Positions 16,688 through 25,619 of a DNA stretch of 64,000 bases are shown here, piece by piece. Position numbers and translations under genes: made by a program. The notes under the pieces are model-generated. The model saw nothing but the letters and a program-made list of their open reading frames with translations, ran no database searches and was not told the origin of the DNA. The stretch covers positions 124,001 through 188,000 of the forward strand of contig DATNBU010000011.1 in the NCBI GenBank assembly GCA_035571835.1, given 5' to 3'. This DNA comes from Candidatus Limnocylindrales bacterium. GTDB lineage: Bacteria; Desulfobacterota; Binatia; UBA1149; CAITLU01. Each line of letters starts with the position of its first letter. Positions within the stretch are counted from its first letter, which is position 1.

Positions 16688-17641
16688 TCAGCCGAGAACG
16701 CGCACGCGGAACGTCGCTTCGAACGGCCGGCCGCGCTCCGCAACAGGAAAACCCCTGCCTGCGCCAAGCGCGTTGGCCGGTGCCGTCATCGGCTCGATGC
16801 AGAAAAATTCCGCGCCGGCCGGCGCGAAGATCTGCACGTACGGATAGCCCTCGGCCAGCTCGACCTCGATCCGCCTGCCGCCGCCTTCGATCGCGAACAC
16901 ACCGGGAGGGATGATTCCGGTGAATCCGTCATCGTAGGTGCGACCTGCGAGCGGCGCGCGCGGGATCGTCACGTCCTCCATCTCACCGGTTGGAATCGAG
17001 CGCGCATCGAGTACCAGGCGCCGGCGCACCGGCAGCTCGACGATCCAGCTTTCGCGCCGGATTCCCGGCAGCTGGAAGTACGGATGATACCCGAACGAAA
17101 CCGGAACCGGCCGCTCGCTGGTCGCTTCGATCGTGGTCGTGACGGCAAGCTCGGCCGACGAGAGCGAGATCCGCATCGTCACGTCGTGTGGAAACGGGAA
17201 GCTCGCGAGGAGCGCCGGCGATTCGAAACGGAAGCGGGCGGTAAGCAGCGCGGCGGTCGCGGACGATGTCTCGCTCGTGATCTCCCAGGGCGTGCGGCCG
17301 CCGAGCAGTCCGTGATTGGGAAGACCGTTGGCATCCCTTGCGACGCGCGCGCCGGCCTCGCCGTCCGTGGAGAGATCGACTCGCGCACCGCAGGCTTCGT
17401 ACGTGTCGCCCGACAACCGGTTGGCCCACGGATGCAGGAACGGGATGCCGCAGGTCTTTGCGCGCTCGGCGTACGCCGCGATCCCGGCGCGAAGGTGCAG
17501 AAGCTGCTCGCCGTCGTGCACCAGCGACGTGCACAGCATGTTGAGCGTCGGCAGGAACGTCGCATCGAGCCGCCTGTCGGGCGACACGAGGGTCCGGGCC
17601 GGGAAGTCGGCTTCGCTCGCGTGAAGGATCCGCGCGGTCAC
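16688..17641 (-). CDS. Aldose 1-epimerase / galactose mutarotase-like
   Basis: 317 residues from a GTG that directly abuts the beta-helix stop (TGA then GTG). The mutarotase fold is indicated by HPWANRL (first substrate His), LPNHGLLGG, SFGYHPYFQLP (second His region) and the catalytic Glu in EFFCIEPMTAPANAL. The family interconverts alpha and beta anomers of hexoses; D-hexose-6-phosphate mutarotases look similar. No signal peptide is visible, so it is cytoplasmic. The zero-base spacing to the upstream exported beta-helix gene implies co-transcription and perhaps carbohydrate processing, but no other sugar genes are adjacent. Confidence 0.88.
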   Translation of the reverse strand: MTARILHASEADFPARTLVSPDRRLDATFLPTLNMLCTSLVHDGEQLLHLRAGIAAYAERAKTCGIPFLHPWANRLSGDTYEACGARVDLSTDGEAGARVARDANGLPNHGLLGGRTPWEITSETSSATAALLTARFRFESPALLASFPFPHDVTMRISLSSAELAVTTTIEATSERPVPVSFGYHPYFQLPGIRRESWIVELPVRRRLVLDARSIPTGEMEDVTIPRAPLAGRTYDDGFTGIIPPGVFAIEGGGRRIEVELAEGYPYVQIFAPAGAEFFCIEPMTAPANALGAGRGFPVAERGRPFEATFRVRVLG

Positions 17642-19597
17642 TCAGCGGCAGTCGAGCGCTGCCGCCGATCCTTCGCAAACGGGCGACGAGCTTCCCGGGG
17701 TGTTCCATTCGAGGGCCCCGCATTCGTCCGTGTTCCCGAGTACGAGCGACGTGCGAACCGCCGTCGCGGAGGGCAGCGTCGCGCTGGAGTCGCTCCTCGC
17801 CTTGATCGTGACGCGCAGGCGTCCGTCTTCCGAGCTGCTGCGATCCTTGACGATGGCCTTGGTGACGCCCGCGACCGTTCCGTCGCGGTCGCTGTACTTC
17901 CATGTGGTGCCGGCCCCGTTCACGGTCCATGCGGCGCCGCCGGGGAGCAGCGCATCGAATGCGCCCGCACCGGATGTCGAATCGAGCAGGAAATGGATTC
18001 CGCTCGCCGGCGGATCGATGCCGGCCCACGGTTTCGGGATGACGACTTCCGCGGAGAACTTGACGTACAGCGGAGTCGCGCGCGCCTTGACGCGTGCGCG
18101 CTCGAGCTCGATTCCGCTTTCGCAGAGCGGCGCATTGCTGCACTGACAGCCCGTGCAGACCTGGCCGCCCGTGCAGTCGCCGTCTGACTCGCACTGCTCG
18201 CTGCCGCAGATGGCCTGATCGCCGCAGACCGGATCGGCCGCTGCGCAGATGCATCCGAGGCACGCCGTACACGGATCGGAGCACGACGGCAGACCGGGCT
18301 CGCCGCAGACCTCTCCGGCGTCGATGTTGCCGTCGTTGCAGTTCGGGAGCTGGGCTTCGTATGCACCCATGTCGTATCCGCCGCCGACCGGACGGCCGCC
18401 GCCGTCGATGTCGGTTCCCGGCGCGCCGGTCGCGGTACCCGCGTCGATCGCCGGCGACGACGGCAGCAGGTGAAAATCGCTCGCCGGATTGAAGAAATGG
18501 TCGGTGGGCGTTGCCAGGAACGAATGCGCGTCGCGCCCGGCCGCCTGCCACGTCGCCAGCGAGATCACCGTGTCGCCGCCGTCGGTGCTGAAACGGTTCA
18601 TCAGCGAATTGTAGTCGGACGTGAAGCCGCTGAGGCTCGACGAATCGATCGTGATCACGCCGCGGAACGAGTGATAGTTGTACAGGATGTTGTTACGAAT
18701 CGTATTGCCCGTCGATCCGCCGCTGATGTTGATGCACCAGCGTCCGTTGGACGCGTTGATGATCGTGTTGTTGATGACGAGATTGCCCGTCGCTCCGGTC
18801 GCACCGTCGATCCTGTACAGGCTGATGCCGCTTGCGTGATTGTCATACAGCAGATTGTTGCGCACGACGCTGGTGACGACGCCGTCCATGTTGATTCCAG
18901 AGCCGCCCGCGACGCCGTTGCCGTGAATCACGTTGTTCTCGACGAGCGCGTCGGAGATGGTTCCGTCGCCTCCCTGCGATTCGTCGCCGTTCATGTGGAT
19001 GCCGTTGGCGTTGTTGTCGTGCGAATGGTTGCCGCGGATCACCGGCCGGTCGCCGCTGTTGGACACGTAGATTCCGTGTTCGTCGATCGAGCCGAACGTC
19101 TCGTTGTTCTCGATCAGCAGGTCGTCGACGAAACCGGTGAAGATTCCCCAGCGGCCATTGGTGCCGCACGTGCAGTTGCGCACCGTGATGTGGTGCGAGA
19201 CGGCGGCGCGGATGCCGGCGCGCGTGCGGTTGCTCGACGTGAACCCGTCGATCGTGATGTACGCGGCGTTCTCGATGTTGATGCCGTCGGGCGTCTCCGG
19301 ATTGTCGCTGGTGATGTGCACGTTCGGCCCGGATGCAGCGAATTCGATCGGCGAGCCGGCTGTCGCAACTATGCGGACGTCGAAGCCCGCATAGTTGCCG
19401 TCGGCTACGTGCACGGTATCGCCGGGCACGACCGTGTCGGCGGCTTTCTGCAGCGTCGCCCATGCGGCGGCGGGCGTCATGCCGTCGGCGGCGTCGTTTC
19501 CGCCTGGCGCAACGTAGCGATCGGCGGCATGCGCCGGTGGAGACAGTACAGCAGCAAGGATCGCGGCGACCGCGATCCGTTTCGAGATGACTGGCAT
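17642..19597 (-). CDS. Exported right-handed parallel beta-helix protein with Cys-rich tail
   Basis: 651 residues from ATG 19597, preceded by GGAGGGGG. A signal peptide (AVAAILAAVLSPPAHAA) leads to DRYVAPGGNDAADG, typical of secreted pectate-lyase-like helices, then about 300 residues of beta-helix coils with many N..I.NN and GI repeats. A Cys-rich segment follows (NDGNIDAGEVCG, then roughly 17 Cys in 75 residues), then the shared C-terminal module ending DECGALEWNTPG...C...LDCR, which the truncated gene at the right edge also has. The longer open frame to 19720 lacks a ribosome site and is rejected. Probably carbohydrate-binding or cleaving at the cell surface; no catalytic residues identified. 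Confidence 0.88.
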   Translation of the reverse strand: MPVISKRIAVAAILAAVLSPPAHAADRYVAPGGNDAADGMTPAAAWATLQKAADTVVPGDTVHVADGNYAGFDVRIVATAGSPIEFAASGPNVHITSDNPETPDGINIENAAYITIDGFTSSNRTRAGIRAAVSHHITVRNCTCGTNGRWGIFTGFVDDLLIENNETFGSIDEHGIYVSNSGDRPVIRGNHSHDNNANGIHMNGDESQGGDGTISDALVENNVIHGNGVAGGSGINMDGVVTSVVRNNLLYDNHASGISLYRIDGATGATGNLVINNTIINASNGRWCINISGGSTGNTIRNNILYNYHSFRGVITIDSSSLSGFTSDYNSLMNRFSTDGGDTVISLATWQAAGRDAHSFLATPTDHFFNPASDFHLLPSSPAIDAGTATGAPGTDIDGGGRPVGGGYDMGAYEAQLPNCNDGNIDAGEVCGEPGLPSCSDPCTACLGCICAAADPVCGDQAICGSEQCESDGDCTGGQVCTGCQCSNAPLCESGIELERARVKARATPLYVKFSAEVVIPKPWAGIDPPASGIHFLLDSTSGAGAFDALLPGGAAWTVNGAGTTWKYSDRDGTVAGVTKAIVKDRSSSEDGRLRVTIKARSDSSATLPSATAVRTSLVLGNTDECGALEWNTPGSSSPVCEGSAAALDCR

Positions 19598-19739
19598 GAG
19601 ATCCCCCTCCGCGAGGACCGAGTGTGGCTCGGCGGGCGGTCTTCGCGCAAGGGCAAGTCGGGGAAGTTCCGGCACGCCGGCGCGAAAACCGGACAAGTCG
19701 CGGTTTCCCGCGTCGCGCACGGGCGGATAGCCTTACGCC

Positions 19740-20879
19740 GTGAGCACTGAACATGTTTTCAACGGTCGATGGCGGCCGCTGTTCGAGCGCTTTGCGCGTC
19801 TCGGCGAACGGATCCCGCTCGTGGAGCTCGCCGATCTGCCGACGCCCGTGCGGCTGCTCGCGCATCTCGGCAATGCCATCGATGTCCGCCAGCTGTGGCT
19901 GAAAGACGACGGTCTCAGCAGCGCGCACTACGGCGGAAACAAGGTTCGCAAGCTCGAGCTGCTGCTCGCCGCCGCAACAGCGCGCGGCGCCCGAACCGTG
20001 ATGACGTTCGGTTACGCGGGTTCCAATCACGCAACCGCAACTGCCGTGCACGCGGCGCGGATCGGCCTCGGCAGCATCTCGATGCTGCTTCCGCAGGAGA
20101 ACGCGGCGTACCTGCGAAAGAACCTTCTCGTCAGTGCGTCCGTCGGCGCCGAGATCCACGAGTATCCGTCGCAGGTCGCTCTGGCGGCGGCAGCGGCGCT
20201 GACGCTCGTGCGGCGCCGTGTTCGCGACGGCTCGATGCCGTTCGTGATTGCGCCTGGCGGATCGTCCGAGCTCGGCACGATCGGATTCGTCAACGCGGCG
20301 TTCGAGCTTGCCGCACAGGCGGGCGAAGGGCTGCTGCCGCTGCCCCGCCGCATCTACGCGGCGGCCGGAAGCCTCGGTACGGTCGTCGGGCTCGGCATCG
20401 GATTTGCTGCGCTCGCTCTGCCGGTTCGCATCATCGGCGTACGGGTCGTCGACGAGCGGTTCGTCAATCCGGCGCGCGCGCAGTCGCTGTGGCAGAAAAC
20501 CGTGCGGCTTCTGCGCTCCAGCGACGCTTCGTTTCCCGAGGTCGGCAGCTTTGCCGACCATGTCGAGCTGCGCAGCGAGTTCTTCGGCGGGCTGTATGCG
20601 CGTGTCACCGAAGCCGGCGAGGAAGCCCGCGCGCTTGCGAGCGCGCACGAAGGCCTCGATCTCGACATCACGTATACGGCCAAAGCCCTCGCCTGCCTGA
20701 TTGCCGACGCGCGCGCAGGGCGGATCGGCGACGATCCGGTGTTGTTCTGGAACACCGTCAGCGCAGCCCCTGCCGATTCTCTGCCCGCCGGCGCTGCGCC
20801 CGAGGATCTGCCGCGGCGGCTGCAGCGTTATTTCGACCGGACGACGGGTTCTTCCTTCGCCGCCGCGTCCGGGAAATGA
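19740..20879 (+). CDS. PLP-dependent enzyme, D-cysteine desulfhydrase / ACC deaminase-like
   Basis: 379 residues from GTG 19740. Key motifs: LWLKDDGLSSAHYGGNKVRKLELLL with the Schiff-base lysine in GGNKVRK, TFGYAGSNHATATA (the phosphate/cofactor loop), APGGSSELGTIGFV and AAGSLGTVVGL. These place it in the beta-family of PLP enzymes with D-cysteine desulfhydrase and ACC deaminase; substrate unknown. It is divergent from the beta-helix gene (about 140 bp apart) and its stop overlaps the next ATG as ATGA. Confidence 0.87.
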   Translation: MSTEHVFNGRWRPLFERFARLGERIPLVELADLPTPVRLLAHLGNAIDVRQLWLKDDGLSSAHYGGNKVRKLELLLAAATARGARTVMTFGYAGSNHATATAVHAARIGLGSISMLLPQENAAYLRKNLLVSASVGAEIHEYPSQVALAAAAALTLVRRRVRDGSMPFVIAPGGSSELGTIGFVNAAFELAAQAGEGLLPLPRRIYAAAGSLGTVVGLGIGFAALALPVRIIGVRVVDERFVNPARAQSLWQKTVRLLRSSDASFPEVGSFADHVELRSEFFGGLYARVTEAGEEARALASAHEGLDLDITYTAKALACLIADARAGRIGDDPVLFWNTVSAAPADSLPAGAAPEDLPRRLQRYFDRTTGSSFAAASGK

Positions 20880-21277
20880 TCCGCGCCATGAGCAACTCCC
20901 CATTGGCCGCCTGGCACGAGCTCGTAAAAACGAAGAACAGCGACGGGATCCTTCCGCTGCTTGCCGACGACGTCGTATTCTTCTCTCCGATCGTACACAC
21001 GCCGCAGGCAGGCCAGGCGTTGACGCTCCTGTACCTGACCGCCGCTGTCCATGCGTTCGGCAACGATACGTTCCGCTACGTTCGCGAAATCGTCGGCAAC
21101 CGCGACGCCGTTCTCGAATTCGAGGTGACCGTCGACGGCATCCGCGTAAACGGCGTCGACATGATCCGCTGGAACGACGACGGCAGGATCGTCGAGTTCA
21201 AGGTGATGCTGCGTCCGCTGAAGGCGATCAACCTGATGCACCAGAAGATGGCGGCCATGCTCGAACAGCTCGGCTGA
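20876..21277 (+). CDS. NTF2-like (SnoaL-type) small protein
   Basis: 133 residues from ATG 20876, coupled as ATGA to the PLP enzyme; ATG 20888 is an alternative. The sequence (WHELVKTKNSDGILPLLADD, then VVFFSPIV, and later GRIVEFKVMLRPLKAINL) fits the NTF2-like cone fold, an alpha+beta barrel used by many small isomerases, lyases and binding proteins. No catalytic assignment is possible. Coupled translation suggests it serves the same pathway as the PLP enzyme. Confidence 0.8.
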   Translation: MIRAMSNSPLAAWHELVKTKNSDGILPLLADDVVFFSPIVHTPQAGQALTLLYLTAAVHAFGNDTFRYVREIVGNRDAVLEFEVTVDGIRVNGVDMIRWNDDGRIVEFKVMLRPLKAINLMHQKMAAMLEQLG

Positions 21278-21321
21278 GCGTTCGCATCGGGGCCGGCGGT
21301 CGGTTTGCATCTGCGGTGCCG

Positions 21322-22422
21322 TCACCGCACCGGTTGCCTGCCGGAATCCACCTTTCGGATCAGCTTCTCGACGCGCTCTTCCACTTCGTGAATTTCATGA
21401 CTGCCGAGGCCGAGCTGAATGCGGTTGCCGCGCCGTGCGAAGCCGTCCTCGATCTCCGGCTCGAAAGGTGCTTCGGGCGCAACGACGTGCAGCATGCCGG
21501 CGTTGTCGACCTCGAGCTCGGCGACGACGGCCAGCGCGCGGATCGTCTTCTTGTCCACCTTGCGCAGGCGATCGACTGTCTCGCGGCGAAGCCATGGCAC
21601 ACGGATCCGGAACCAGTTGTTCACGTTCAGGTTCCACGGAAGCAGGTCGAACGCCATGCCGTTGTCGACCGCATACGAGCGCGGGTCGCTCGCGTCGGTG
21701 GACACCAGGATGTTTCCCTGATGACCGTCGCGATGACCGATCACATAGGTCAGTACGTTCAGATCGGCCAGGTAGCGGGCGTAAAGCGGATCACTGCGGA
21801 AGCGCTTCTTGTCGTACGCGTCTTTCGGCGCCGTCACGTCCTCGAGCCAGACGGCGACGGTGCCGAGCACGCAAGACGAGCCCGCAAGCGTCGGCTTCGA
21901 ATCGGCTTGAAAGGAACGGATCTTCTCCAGCGCAAAGCAGCGGGGCTCGATCGTCGGAACCACATAGTCGTTTTCATCGAAGAGCCATCGCTGGATTTCG
22001 TAAGTGGCGAGCTCTCTGCGCGGCGAATTGTTCCAGCCGTCGGCGGTTTCCGGCGGGGCAGACTTCCACTTCGCCTGCAGCGTCTTGCCGTCGGAAAAAG
22101 CGATCGCGAGCTTCCAGGCGCCGGTCACGCCGCTGCCGGCAGGCTTGGCCTCGCGGATTTCGATGTCCTGCTCGCCGAGGCGTTTTTCGAGCTCGGCCGG
22201 CGCCATCGGCCAGTTGCGCGGAAGTCCCGCGGCATTCGTCGAGCCCGCGATCGCCAGACACAAAAGAGCGCCTGCAGAAACGAAAGATGCCGGTCGCGCG
22301 TTCCGCGCACGGCGCGCCTTGGTGTTGGGAACGATTGCCCGGTAGTCCGCCATGGCACGACGATGACAGACGTCGCGCCTGCCAGCAGCAACCATTGCTT
22401 CGGCGCTGTCGGGTGCTGCCAT
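21322..22422 (-). CDS. Exported protein-kinase-like protein (PI3/4-kinase / HipA-like catalytic loop)
   Basis: 366 residues. A hydrophobic signal-like segment (SAGALLCLAIAGSTNAAG) follows a basic N-terminus. Then come KLAIAFSDGKTLQAKWK with a candidate ATP lysine, RRELATYEIQRWLF with a candidate helix C Glu, the catalytic-loop-like YVIGHRDGHQGNILV (H-x-D-x4-N) and AVDNGMAFD like a metal-binding DFG/DNG. This loop resembles PI3/PI4-kinase-like, HipA and Fam20-type atypical kinases. Start uncertain: ATG 22422 has AGGGTG upstream; ATG 22353 gives a shorter leader. Its start is divergent from the peroxiredoxin gene with only 24 bp between. Protein, sugar or lipid substrate cannot be told. Confidence 0.65.
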   Translation of the reverse strand: MAAPDSAEAMVAAGRRDVCHRRAMADYRAIVPNTKARRARNARPASFVSAGALLCLAIAGSTNAAGLPRNWPMAPAELEKRLGEQDIEIREAKPAGSGVTGAWKLAIAFSDGKTLQAKWKSAPPETADGWNNSPRRELATYEIQRWLFDENDYVVPTIEPRCFALEKIRSFQADSKPTLAGSSCVLGTVAVWLEDVTAPKDAYDKKRFRSDPLYARYLADLNVLTYVIGHRDGHQGNILVSTDASDPRSYAVDNGMAFDLLPWNLNVNNWFRIRVPWLRRETVDRLRKVDKKTIRALAVVAELEVDNAGMLHVVAPEAPFEPEIEDGFARRGNRIQLGLGSHEIHEVEERVEKLIRKVDSGRQPVR

Positions 22423-22446
22423 ATTTCACCCTGAAGGAGTCGCCCC

Positions 22447-22914
22447 GTGATCGAAGTCGGAAAGAAAGCCCCCGCGTTCGCACTGAAAGACCAGGATGGC
22501 CAGACCCGCCGCCTGTCGGATTACGCCGGGCAATGGGTCGTTCTTTATTTCTATCCGAAGGACGACACGCCCGGCTGCACGATCCAGGCGTGCGAGTTCA
22601 CGGCCGGCATTCGCCAGTTCGGCAAGCTCGATGCGGTCGTGCTCGGCTGCAGCGGCGACAGTGAGGAAAGCCATCGCAAGTTCATCGCGAAGCACAAGCT
22701 CAAGATCACGCTGCTGTCGGATCCTGCGCACCAGACGATGGAGAAGTACGGCGCGTGGGGCGAGAAGAACATGTACGGGAAGAAGACGATCGGCGTGATC
22801 CGATCGACCGTGCTGATCGATCCGGCCGGCAAGGTCGTGCGTCACTGGAAGAAGGTGCAGGCCAAGGGGCACGCCGAGTCGGTGCAGACTGCGATCGGGG
22901 AAGCGCAGGCCTGA
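22447..22914 (+). CDS. bcp: Thioredoxin-dependent peroxiredoxin, BCP/PrxQ type
   Basis: 155 residues from GTG 22447, with AAGGAG 6 bases before it. The peroxidatic Cys44 lies in DDTPGCTIQACEF and the resolving Cys49 five residues later, the arrangement of atypical two-Cys BCP/PrxQ enzymes that reduce peroxides using thioredoxin. The rest (FYPKDD, SGDSEESHRKF, GVIRSTVLIDPAGKV) fits full length. Cytoplasmic. It shares its very short upstream region with the divergent exported kinase-like gene. Confidence 0.93.
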   Translation: MIEVGKKAPAFALKDQDGQTRRLSDYAGQWVVLYFYPKDDTPGCTIQACEFTAGIRQFGKLDAVVLGCSGDSEESHRKFIAKHKLKITLLSDPAHQTMEKYGAWGEKNMYGKKTIGVIRSTVLIDPAGKVVRHWKKVQAKGHAESVQTAIGEAQA

Positions 22915-22945
22915 CGCTGTCCGATACGACGAGGGCCGCGGCGGA

Positions 22946-23584
22946 CTACTTCTTGTGTTCGAACTCGGCCGCGAGCGCGACGGCGCTGTCGAGCGCGCCC
23001 TTCGTGAAGACCAGCACCTGCTCGAAGCTTTCATCGGTCAGCTCGCGCGCTTCGTCGTTGCCGCGCAGTAGGTTCACGAACAGGCGCTCGCGCTCGATCT
23101 GCAGCGGCAGGCGCCCGGCCCCCCAGTCTTCGAGAAACTTCGCGACCGCGGGGTTGCTTGTCCGGGTAAGCTTGAGGATCGTCGGCAGAGGATCGTTGCG
23201 TGCGACGATGGCCGAGATGCGAAGCACCAGATCAAACGAAAGCGTCTGCGCTCCCGCTTCGACGGCTTCGAGATAGGACGAATCGCGCAGCTCGAGAGCG
23301 CGCGCGAGATCGGAGATCGTAAGACCCGCCAGCTCACGAAGCTCGCGAACGTAGTTGCCGGCTTCGCGAGCGAGCTTCCCCGGATGCGCCGGCCCCTGCA
23401 GAAGCGGCCGAAGCTTGAGCGGATCGCCGGTCACTTTGAGGAAGAAGTCGATTGCGCTGCCGGCCGCATCTCCGGTCATTGCCGCCAGACCCGACAGCAT
23501 CGTCAACTCACCGGAGGCAGCCGGATCGGGTTTCTTGTGGCGCGGCCGCTTGCGGCGCGCGCCCTTCGCGTGGTCCTTGCTCAT
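22946..23584 (-). CDS. XRE-type HTH transcriptional regulator
   Basis: 212 residues. A very basic N-terminus (MSKDHAKGARRKRPRHKK) is followed by ~60 residues and then a Cro/C1-type HTH at about 72-135 (LRELAGLTISDLARALELRD, then SYLEAVEAGAQTLSFDLVLRISAI). The C-terminal part (LFVNLLRGNDEARELTDESFEQVL) is helical and unknown. DNA binding is expected; targets are unknown. It lies convergent to the peroxiredoxin gene (31 bp between stops). Confidence 0.82.
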   Translation of the reverse strand: MSKDHAKGARRKRPRHKKPDPAASGELTMLSGLAAMTGDAAGSAIDFFLKVTGDPLKLRPLLQGPAHPGKLAREAGNYVRELRELAGLTISDLARALELRDSSYLEAVEAGAQTLSFDLVLRISAIVARNDPLPTILKLTRTSNPAVAKFLEDWGAGRLPLQIERERLFVNLLRGNDEARELTDESFEQVLVFTKGALDSAVALAAEFEHKK

Positions 23585-23774
23585 CCGGCGGGGAGCGTTT
23601 CAGATTGCGCGATGACACGCCAGCGTGACGCGGCCGCTCCTGCCCATCCCTCCCGAAACTGGTAGAGATGACGCTCGCCACGCGGGATGCGCCGGACCGA
23701 CGAAAAAGCCGGCTGCCACTTTACGCCCTGAAGCGCGACGCATCGTCGTCGCCTCGCGCAATCGCCGGCAGGCG

Positions 23775-24629
23775 ATGGGGATGCATATGCAAAACACAAT
23801 CGCCGTCCACGCCGTTTCGTTGTCGCTGCTGCTGCAGGCGAGCATCGCTGCTGCGGTGACGACTGTTCCCGGGTCCTCCAATCCAAACCTCGCAGGTCGC
23901 GCCGACGGCTACGCATGCTGCGGCGGCGACTCGGTGCCACAGTCCTCTCCGGCCGCGGTCACCGAAACCGACTTCTCGCCATGCGACGTGCTCAACTTCT
24001 CCGCCACGGGAAAGGTAAACTTCGCCGGAGTCCCGGTGACCGGCAACAATCCGGACGGCGAGGGCGCATTCAGCCTGTTGAACTACAACGATGGGATTGC
24101 GCCGGCCCTGAACGTCCGTGTGGATGCCCTGGTCGGAGTCTTTCTCGGTCCGGATTCGCCGACCGGATCGCCGACACCCACGCCGATCAGCTTTCAGTCC
24201 GGACTGGGCTTTGCATGGTTGGCTCCCGGGATCGGCCAGATGTTCTTCGTCGGTGACGGCCTCACATCCGACAGCAACGCGGGCCTGTTCAACGGCGAGC
24301 AGCAGTCGTTCATCGTTCCCGCCGGCGCCACGCGGCTCTTTCTCGGCACGGTCGACGGCGAGGGCTGGTACAACAATTCGGGAAGTTTCTCCGTCGACGT
24401 TTCGATCTCGGACAAGCCGTTCGACGAGTGCGGCGATCCTGCGAAACCCGCGGGAATAACCGCAAGCGACGCACTGGTCGCGCTGCGTACTGCGGTTGGA
24501 ACCGGAAGCTGCCTGGTTTGCACGTGCGACGTCGATGCGTCGGGCGGCATCGTCGCGAGCGACGCGCTGGCCGTGCTGCGGCACGCGGTCGGACTCAACG
24601 TGCAGCTTGTGTGTCAGCCCTGCTGCTAG
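23775..24629 (+). CDS. Exported protein with a paired ASDAL/Cys C-terminal module
   Basis: About 284 residues. ATG 23775 is used; ATG 23781 and ATG 23787 (GGGG six bases before it) are alternatives. A signal peptide (VSLSLLLQASIAAAV) leads to a Gly/Asn/Pro-rich beta domain (GRADGYACCGGDSVP, NPDGEGAFSLLNYNDG, GLFNGEQQSFIVPAGATRLFLG), like exported surface proteins. The last ~65 residues are the two-copy module: ITASDALVALRTAVG, CLVCTCDVDASG, IVASDALAVLRHAVG, then LVCQPCC. This resembles type I dockerin calcium loops/helices (DVD..G.ITASDAL.VLR) but with added Cys. Convergent with a second gene carrying the same module. Confidence 0.82.
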   Translation: MGMHMQNTIAVHAVSLSLLLQASIAAAVTTVPGSSNPNLAGRADGYACCGGDSVPQSSPAAVTETDFSPCDVLNFSATGKVNFAGVPVTGNNPDGEGAFSLLNYNDGIAPALNVRVDALVGVFLGPDSPTGSPTPTPISFQSGLGFAWLAPGIGQMFFVGDGLTSDSNAGLFNGEQQSFIVPAGATRLFLGTVDGEGWYNNSGSFSVDVSISDKPFDECGDPAKPAGITASDALVALRTAVGTGSCLVCTCDVDASGGIVASDALAVLRHAVGLNVQLVCQPCC

Positions 24630-24707
24630 ACGCTGCCGGTGCGCCGTCGAAGTGATCCGGCGGATGGGGCGAAAGAGCGCTATTTCAATACCGGCTCTTC
24701 ACGTCGA

Positions 24708-25466
24708 TCAGGAACAAGCGGGGCAGTTCAAAGTCACCTCGTTACCCACCGCGTAACGCAGCACCGACAGCGCGTCGTTCGTGGTCGCTCCATTGACGCC
24801 GTCAGCGTCGCACCGGCACGGATCGCAGCTCTGGATGGCGACCGCGGTGCGCAGCACGAACAGCGCATCGGCTACCGTGACCAGATGAAACGGCTCGGCC
24901 GGATCCGCACATTGTCCGGCCGGCGAGATTCCGATCGGATAGAAGAACGGGTCATCCAGGTTGGCGGTGATTTTCGCACTGGGGCCGCCGCCGGTCTTGG
25001 TTGCACGCAGCTCGATGCGCGCTGCAACTGCGTCGAGCGGCGACGTCGCGGAACCACCCGTCAGTTTCCACTGCGTTGCGCTTGTTGCGGACGTGCTCGG
25101 CGGAATTCCCGGGAGCTCGTTCTCGCATCCGGCATCGCTCGTCCACACGACGACGAGGCCGGCCCGGCCCCCGGCATTGTTCGGAATGTCGAGCAGCACA
25201 TCGACGCCGTATTCGTACGTGTCGCCGCCGTCGACCGCAATGCACTGGCTGATTGCCGCCGTCGTGACGCTGTCGAGCTCGAACTGGACAGAGCCGGAGA
25301 TTTCCGATCCGTCGGAGTCCTCCGGCGACCAGCTTGCGGCAGGTGACAAATCCCATCCTCGCAGGTCCTGATCGAAGTAAGAGTTGGTGAATGCGTAAGA
25401 CGTCGAAGCCAACACGGCCGGGGCGACGACGGACAACGTGAAAAGCGACACCCGCGTAGTCACCAT
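24708..25466 (-). CDS. Exported protein with carbohydrate-binding-like domain and ASDAL/Cys module
   Basis: 252 residues; AGGAGGG precedes ATG 25466. A signal peptide (LSVVAPAVLASTSYAF) is followed by a jelly-roll-like domain (TNSYFDQDLRGWDLSP, then QFELDSVTTAAISQCIAV and RIELRATKTGG) resembling CBM-type beta-sandwiches. The C-terminal ~68 residues are the same paired module as in the convergent neighbour (TVADALFVLRTAVAI, CDPCRCDADG, TTNDALSVLRYAVG, LNCPACS). Two adjacent genes with this module and different N-termini suggest a common assembly or anchoring mechanism. Function otherwise unknown. Confidence 0.84.
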   Translation of the reverse strand: MVTTRVSLFTLSVVAPAVLASTSYAFTNSYFDQDLRGWDLSPAASWSPEDSDGSEISGSVQFELDSVTTAAISQCIAVDGGDTYEYGVDVLLDIPNNAGGRAGLVVVWTSDAGCENELPGIPPSTSATSATQWKLTGGSATSPLDAVAARIELRATKTGGGPSAKITANLDDPFFYPIGISPAGQCADPAEPFHLVTVADALFVLRTAVAIQSCDPCRCDADGVNGATTNDALSVLRYAVGNEVTLNCPACS

Positions 25467-25619
25467 GACGAACCCTCCTGATGGAAGTGCCCGGATTCTA
25501 GCTGCGCGAAAAATTTCCGACGAGAGAAACGGATCCGAATCCGCGCCAGGTGAGGGCTGTGGTTTACCCGGAATGGACCGGGTCGTTGTCGCGGTTCTGC
25601 GACGACGCAGCGCTGTACG

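Noticed and set aside
16698-19740. 426-codon plus-strand frame (18470-19750) through the beta-helix gene
   Set aside because: Antisense to a clear beta-helix protein with signal peptide and ribosome site.
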